NCBI RefSeq assembly: GCF_008042275.1
Contig: NZ_RDBK01000025.1
Location: 130,949 to 194,948 of the forward strand
Source of the DNA: Streptomyces sp. OR43
GTDB lineage: Bacteria > Actinomycetota > Actinomycetes > Streptomycetales > Streptomycetaceae
Direction: 5' to 3'
Length of the DNA stretch: 64,000 nt
In this document: in pieces, positions 60,533 through 64,000 of the stretch
Layout: every line of letters starts with the position of its first letter
Numbering within the stretch: position 1 is the first letter of the stretch
Made by a program: the position numbers and the translations under genes
Notes under the pieces: generated by a model
Database searches by the model: none
Seen by the model: the letters and a program-made list of their open reading frames with translations, nothing else
Told to the model about the DNA's origin: nothing

Positions 60533-61788
60533 TGACGCAGCCGCGCCGGTTCGTCGTCGAGGCCGACGGCGGCTCCCGGGGCAACCCGGGGCCCGCCGGC
60601 TACGGCGCGGTCGTCATCGACCCGGCGACGGGGGAGACCCTGGCCGAGGCCGCCGAGTACATCGGCGTCGCGACGAACAACGTCGCCGAGTACAGGGGCC
60701 TCATCGCCGGACTCCGCGCCGTGCGCGCGCTGCTGCCCGACGGGCCCACGGACGGCGGGCCGCAGGTCCGCGTCCGGATGGACTCCAAGCTGGTCGTGGA
60801 ACAGATGTCGGGACGCTGGAAGATCAAGCACCCCGACATGAAGCCGCTCGCCGCCGAGGCCGCGCGCGTCCTGCCCGCCTCCGCCGTCACCTACGAGTGG
60901 ATCCCGCGCGAGCAGAACAAGCACGCGGACCGGCTCGCCAACGAGGCGATGGACGCGGGCAGGCGCGGCCGGCAGTGGGAGCCGTCCGCCTCGACGGCGG
61001 ACCTCGACACCCCGAGGTCCTCGGTGGCCGACGCGCTGCCGCCGGTCTCCGGACCGCCCGGCGACGCGGCGGCCGGTGCGGCGAGGGCCCGGGCGGCGCT
61101 GAACCGTCCCGCCCCCACCGCCACGGCCACCCCGCAGGTCGGCTGGGGCGCGGCCCCGGACCTCGGAGCGCCCGCCACCTTTGTGCTGCTCCGCCACGGC
61201 GAGACGGCCCTCACGCCGGAGAAGCGGTTCTCCGGAAGCGGCGGCACCGACCCCGAGCTCTCCGCCGTCGGCCGCGGGCAGGCCCAGCGTGCCGCTGACG
61301 CCTGTGCGGCCCGGGGGACGGTCCAGGAGATCGTCAGCTCCCCGCTGCGCCGCTGCCGCGAGACGGCCGGCGCCGTCGCGGCCCGGCTGGGTCTGGAGGT
61401 CCGGATCGAGGAAGGGCTGCGCGAGACGGACTTCGGTGCCTGGGAGGGCCTGACGTTCGGCGAGGTCAGGGAGCGGTACGGCGCCGATCTGGACGCCTGG
61501 CTGGCCTCCGCGAAGGCGGCCCCCACCGGAGGCGGCGAGAGCTTCGCCGAGGTTTCCCGCCGCGTCGCCGCCACCCGTGACCGCCTCGTCAGCCGCTACG
61601 CCGGCCGTACGGTCCTCGTGGTCACCCACGTCACGCCCATCAAGACCCTGGTCCGGCTGGCCCTGGGCGCACCGCCGGAGTCGCTGTTCCGGATGGAGCT
61701 CTCCGCCGCCTCCGTGTCGGCCGTGGCCTACTACGCGGACGGCAACGCCTCCGTACGGCTGCTGAACGACACGTCCCACTTGCGCTGA
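60532..61788 (+). CDS. bifunctional RNase H / acid phosphatase
   Basis: A 418-aa two-domain enzyme like mycobacterial Rv2228c. Residues about 5-145 are RNase HI ('FVVEADGGSRGNPGPAGYG', 'GVATNNVAEYRGLIAGL', 'RVRMDSKLVVEQMSGRW', 'REQNKHADRLANEAMDAG'), providing the DEDD residues. After a Pro/Ala linker, residues about 215-418 are a histidine phosphatase ('FVLLRHGETALTPEKRFSG', 'VSSPLRRCRETAGAVA', 'LVVTHVTPIKTLVRLALG'), similar to CobC. It removes RNA from RNA-DNA hybrids, and the phosphatase may act on alpha-ribazole phosphate. It is coupled by TAATG to the zinc-ribbon gene. Confidence 0.92.
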   Translation: MTQPRRFVVEADGGSRGNPGPAGYGAVVIDPATGETLAEAAEYIGVATNNVAEYRGLIAGLRAVRALLPDGPTDGGPQVRVRMDSKLVVEQMSGRWKIKHPDMKPLAAEAARVLPASAVTYEWIPREQNKHADRLANEAMDAGRRGRQWEPSASTADLDTPRSSVADALPPVSGPPGDAAAGAARARAALNRPAPTATATPQVGWGAAPDLGAPATFVLLRHGETALTPEKRFSGSGGTDPELSAVGRGQAQRAADACAARGTVQEIVSSPLRRCRETAGAVAARLGLEVRIEEGLRETDFGAWEGLTFGEVRERYGADLDAWLASAKAAPTGGGESFAEVSRRVAATRDRLVSRYAGRTVLVVTHVTPIKTLVRLALGAPPESLFRMELSAASVSAVAYYADGNASVRLLNDTSHLR

Positions 61789-61841
61789 GCGGTGGTCGGG
61801 CGCCCGCCGACCGGCCGCCTCCAAGGTCGTGCGGACGGCAC

Positions 61842-61877
61842 TCGGCCCCGTCGGCGGGGGGAGGCCGACGGGGCCGA
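61842..61877 (+). terminator. hairpin terminator after the RNase H gene
   Basis: A perfect 14-bp inverted repeat (61842-61855 with 61864-61877) has an 8-base loop. It lies 54 bp after the operon's last stop, and the convergent aldolase gene ends 130 bp later. Confidence 0.75.
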
Positions 61878-62008
61878 GGCGGTTCCGGAAGGCTGGGGGA
61901 TGGCCTGCCGGAACCCGGGTCACCCGGAGTCCGGGTCACGTGTCCCTGAGGGTCTCGTGCCCCGGCTGCCGGGGAGCATGCACGCGAAACCGCGCGAGTT
62001 CGTGGCGT

Positions 62009-62629
62009 TCAGCCGCGCAGCGCCGCCGCCTCGGCGGCCAGCCGCTCCACCCGGGACCAGTCACGGGCCGCCACCGCGTCACCGGGGACCATCCAACTGC
62101 CGCCCACACAGCCGACGTTCGGCAGGGCCAGGTAGGAAGGGGCCGAGGCGAGGGAGACGCCGCCGGTCGGGCAGAACCGCGCCTGGGGGAGCGGGGCGGA
62201 CAGCGCCTTGAGGTAGGCCGTGCCCCCCGCCGCCTCCGCCGGGAAGAACTTCATGTCGGTGACCCCGCGCTCCAGCAGCGCGACCACCTCGGACGTCGTC
62301 GAGACACCCGGCAGGAACGGCACGCCCGACGCCTTCATCGCGTCCAGCAGCACGTCCGTCCAGCCCGGACTCACCAGGAACCGGGCGCCCGCGGCCACGG
62401 TGTCCGAGACGTTCCGCGCCGTGATCACCGTGCCGGCGCCGACCACCGCGTCCGGGACCTCCGCCGCGATCGCCCTGATCGCGTCCAGGGCGGCGGCGGT
62501 CCGCAGCGTCACCTCGATCGCCGGAAGCCCGCCCGCGACCAGGGCCCGGGCGAGCGGCACCGCGTCGGCGGCGTCCTCCAGCACGACGACGGGCATGACG
62601 GGGGCAAGGTCCAGTACGGAGGAGGTCAT
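62009..62629 (-). CDS. eda: KDPG/KHG aldolase
   Basis: A 206-aa bifunctional 4-hydroxy-2-oxoglutarate / 2-dehydro-3-deoxy-phosphogluconate aldolase. It is a class I aldolase with the Schiff-base Lys in 'VTDMKFFPAEAAGG', the catalytic Glu in 'LPAIEVTLRTAAALDAIRAI', the phosphate loop in 'FCPTGGVSLASAPSYL' and 'GAGTVITARNVSDTVAAGAR'. It splits KDPG to pyruvate and glyceraldehyde-3-phosphate. The ATG at 62629 is used because the frame's upstream part is a shadow and AAGGG is close by. It stands alone, 74 bp from the yaaA gene, and no Entner-Doudoroff partner is present. Confidence 0.9.
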   Translation of the reverse strand: MTSSVLDLAPVMPVVVLEDAADAVPLARALVAGGLPAIEVTLRTAAALDAIRAIAAEVPDAVVGAGTVITARNVSDTVAAGARFLVSPGWTDVLLDAMKASGVPFLPGVSTTSEVVALLERGVTDMKFFPAEAAGGTAYLKALSAPLPQARFCPTGGVSLASAPSYLALPNVGCVGGSWMVPGDAVAARDWSRVERLAAEAAALRG

Positions 62630-62703
62630 GCCCTTATCCTGCCCCGCACACCGCACCGTACGCAACGAGCGTTGCGCATGATGCAACGCGCTCCTCCGTC
62701 AGG

Positions 62704-63504
62704 TCAGTGGATCTCCGTCACCACCACGTCGAGCTCCCACGTCCGCCCGGACCGTGCGGGCGCCTCGGCCTCCACCATGTAACCCAGGTCCCGCAGGGCC
62801 GTCACCAGCTCCGCCGGCCCCTTCGGCCGGGCGCCGGCCCGCAGCAGATCGCGGACCATCCGCCCCTTCGTCGCCTTGTTGAAGTGGCTGACCACCGACC
62901 GCTTCTCCACCCCGTCCACCAGCTGGGAGTGCAGCACCCGCACGCTCGCCGTGCGCTCCGCCACCGCGCCCTTCGGCTTCCACGCCGCGGTGTACGCGGA
63001 CGACCTCAGGTCCAGCACCAGACCGTCCCCGGCCGCCTCCGGCATGACCTCCGCCATCGGCTCGCGCCAGAACGCCCCGAGCGCGCCGAGCCCCGGCAGC
63101 TTCACCCCCATCGCACAGCGGTACGGCGGAATCCGGTTGCCCACCCGCACCGCGCCCCACAGCCCGGAGAACACCAGCAGCGACTTCCCGGCCCGGCGGC
63201 GGGCCGCCGTGTCCAGGGACGCCAGGTCCAGCGCGTCGTACAGCACCCCCGTGTAGAGCTCGCCGGCCGGACGCGCACCCGCGGTCCGCAGTTCGAGGTT
63301 CTTCGCGACCTCGCCCCGCAGCCCTTCGCTGAGCCCCAGCACCAGACGGGCCTTCTCCTCGTCCGCCTCGCACAGCTCCACCAGCGCGTCCAGCACAGCG
63401 GCCCGCGCCCCCGCCAGCCCCGGCAGCGAGAGGGACTCGGGCTTCAGCGGTGCTCCGCGCCCCGCGGCGGCCTTTCCTTCGGAGGGCGGCAACAGCACGA
63501 GCAC
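62704..63504 (-). CDS. yaaA: YaaA-family peroxide stress protein
   Basis: A 266-aa YaaA/DUF328 protein. It begins 'VLVLLPPSEGKAAAGRGAPL' (the conserved PPSEGK), continues 'LYTGVLYDALDLASLD', 'LLVFSGLWGAVRVGNRIPPYR', 'DLRSSAYTAAWKP' and 'VVSHFNKATKGRMVRDLL'. In E. coli YaaA limits intracellular iron during H2O2 stress and is a DNA-binding protein. The GTG at 63504 has GAAGGAG six bases upstream. A longer frame start at 63642 lacks a ribosome site and would add a Gly/Arg-rich tail. Confidence 0.92.
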   Translation of the reverse strand: MLVLLPPSEGKAAAGRGAPLKPESLSLPGLAGARAAVLDALVELCEADEEKARLVLGLSEGLRGEVAKNLELRTAGARPAGELYTGVLYDALDLASLDTAARRRAGKSLLVFSGLWGAVRVGNRIPPYRCAMGVKLPGLGALGAFWREPMAEVMPEAAGDGLVLDLRSSAYTAAWKPKGAVAERTASVRVLHSQLVDGVEKRSVVSHFNKATKGRMVRDLLRAGARPKGPAELVTALRDLGYMVEAEAPARSGRTWELDVVVTEIH

Positions 63505-63653
63505 GGCGGTTCTCCTTCGTACGTACGGAAAAGGGGCCCCGGCCCGCTCACGCGACCCGGCGGCAACCCCTCGTGCCAGCGTACGGGGAACCGGCGACCG
63601 CCCCTTCCGCCACCCGGGATGCCGCCCGGCCCGCCCCGCCATACGCTCGGTCC

Positions 63654-64000
63654 ATGCCTCGCCGCCAGCTCCATATGACCGGCGCAGCCGACACCCCGCT
63701 GCGGGCGGCCCTGCACGCGCTGCGCACCGAACTCGGACTCCCCGACGGCTTCCCGGCCGATGTGCTCGCCGAAGCGGCCGACGCGGCGCGCGATCCGGTG
63801 GTCTCCGGGCACGAGGACGCCACGGATCTGCCGTTCCTCACCATCGACCCGCCCGACTCCACGGACCTCGACCAGGCCATGCACCTGGAACGCCGGCCCC
63901 ACGGCTACCGCGTGCACTACGCCATCGCCGACGTCGCCGCCTTCGTCCGCCCCGGCGGCGCGCTCGACACCGAGGCCCACCACCGGGTGACCACGCTCTA
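63654..64000 (+). CDS. RNase II/R-family (RNB domain) exoribonuclease, 3' end outside window
   Basis: The first 115 residues of an RNB-family 3'-to-5' exoribonuclease. After a short N-terminal helical part ('LRAALHALRTELGLPDGFP') comes the catalytic site 'LTIDPPDSTDLDQAMHLERR', which holds the metal-binding aspartates, and 'VHYAIADVAAFVRPGG'. No cold-shock domain precedes the RNB, unlike RNase R, which fits the short actinobacterial subtype. TACGCT lies six bases before the ATG at 63654, compatible with a leaderless transcript. I see no ribosome site. Confidence 0.85.
   Translation, partial: MPRRQLHMTGAADTPLRAALHALRTELGLPDGFPADVLAEAADAARDPVVSGHEDATDLPFLTIDPPDSTDLDQAMHLERRPHGYRVHYAIADVAAFVRPGGALDTEAHHRVTTL

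Noticed and set aside
1-64000. CRISPR arrays, rRNA, tRNA, insertion sequences
   Set aside because: No spaced identical repeats, no transposase motifs and no structural RNA signature were seen. The tandem repeats at 7500 and 19522 have no spacers.

Overview
The window looks like chromosomal DNA of a Streptomyces or close relative. GC content is very high with strong G/C at third codon positions, GTG starts are common, TTA codons are rare, and several families are typical of the group: the DUF574 methyltransferase, SAV_2336-type proteins, the trypsin-co-occurring domain, mycothiol-dependent MDMPI proteins, an F420-type LLM oxidoreductase, a DmdR-type iron box, and the fused RNase H/acid phosphatase. 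I see no rRNA, tRNA, CRISPR array, transposase or integrase. Domain assignments come from reading motifs, not from searches.

Region by region. 1-4.0 kb: a branched-chain-amino-acid-type ABC transporter (livK-livG-livF-livH, the last cut by the edge) behind a KstR-like TetR regulator. 4.2-7.5 kb: an operon of a GT4 glycosyltransferase, a SAM methyltransferase and an alpha/alpha-toroid protein. 7.5-20.3 kb: small membrane and lipoproteins, MDMPI, PHP-domain, SnoaL-like, hydrolase, rsgA with a leader peptide, GNAT, CE2-like esterase, DUF574, LLM, DUF5336, cell-wall amidase and a methyltransferase. 20.4-27.7 kb: a catabolic-looking cluster (M20 hydrolase, NCS1 permease, DUF1177) divergent from an IclR regulator, followed by PepE and an unusual MFS fusion. 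27.9-32.9 kb: a didomain acyl-CoA dehydrogenase, an SCP-x-type thiolase and a DHA2 efflux pump.

33-48.6 kb is an accessory block of NTP-dependent conflict or signalling genes. It holds a four-gene operon (trypsin-co-occurring domain, trypsin/VMAP-C-type protein, MoxR ATPase, 1115-aa vWA/pseudokinase/degenerate SIMIBI protein), then two convergent membrane-anchored TIR-beta-propeller genes, a lipoprotein and a two-TM protein. Three of these genes carry rare TTA (bldA) codons. The block appears to separate a DesR-like response regulator (40 kb) from its likely histidine kinase and ABC transporter (49.8-52.6 kb), and the neighbouring GT39 gene looks truncated.

52.7-64 kb: a MaoC hydratase, zinc alcohol dehydrogenase and SDR operon, a hypothetical beta-propeller-like protein, an iron-box-controlled siderophore-binding lipoprotein, a coupled Nif3/zinc-ribbon/RNase H-phosphatase operon, KDPG aldolase, YaaA and the start of an RNase II/R-family gene.

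The best regulatory thread is three exact matches to the KstR consensus TNNAACNNGTTNNA. They lie in front of the TetR gene, the acyl-CoA dehydrogenase/thiolase operon and the MaoC/ADH/SDR operon. Together they suggest one KstR-like regulon for steroid or fatty-acyl-CoA breakdown spread over 50 kb.
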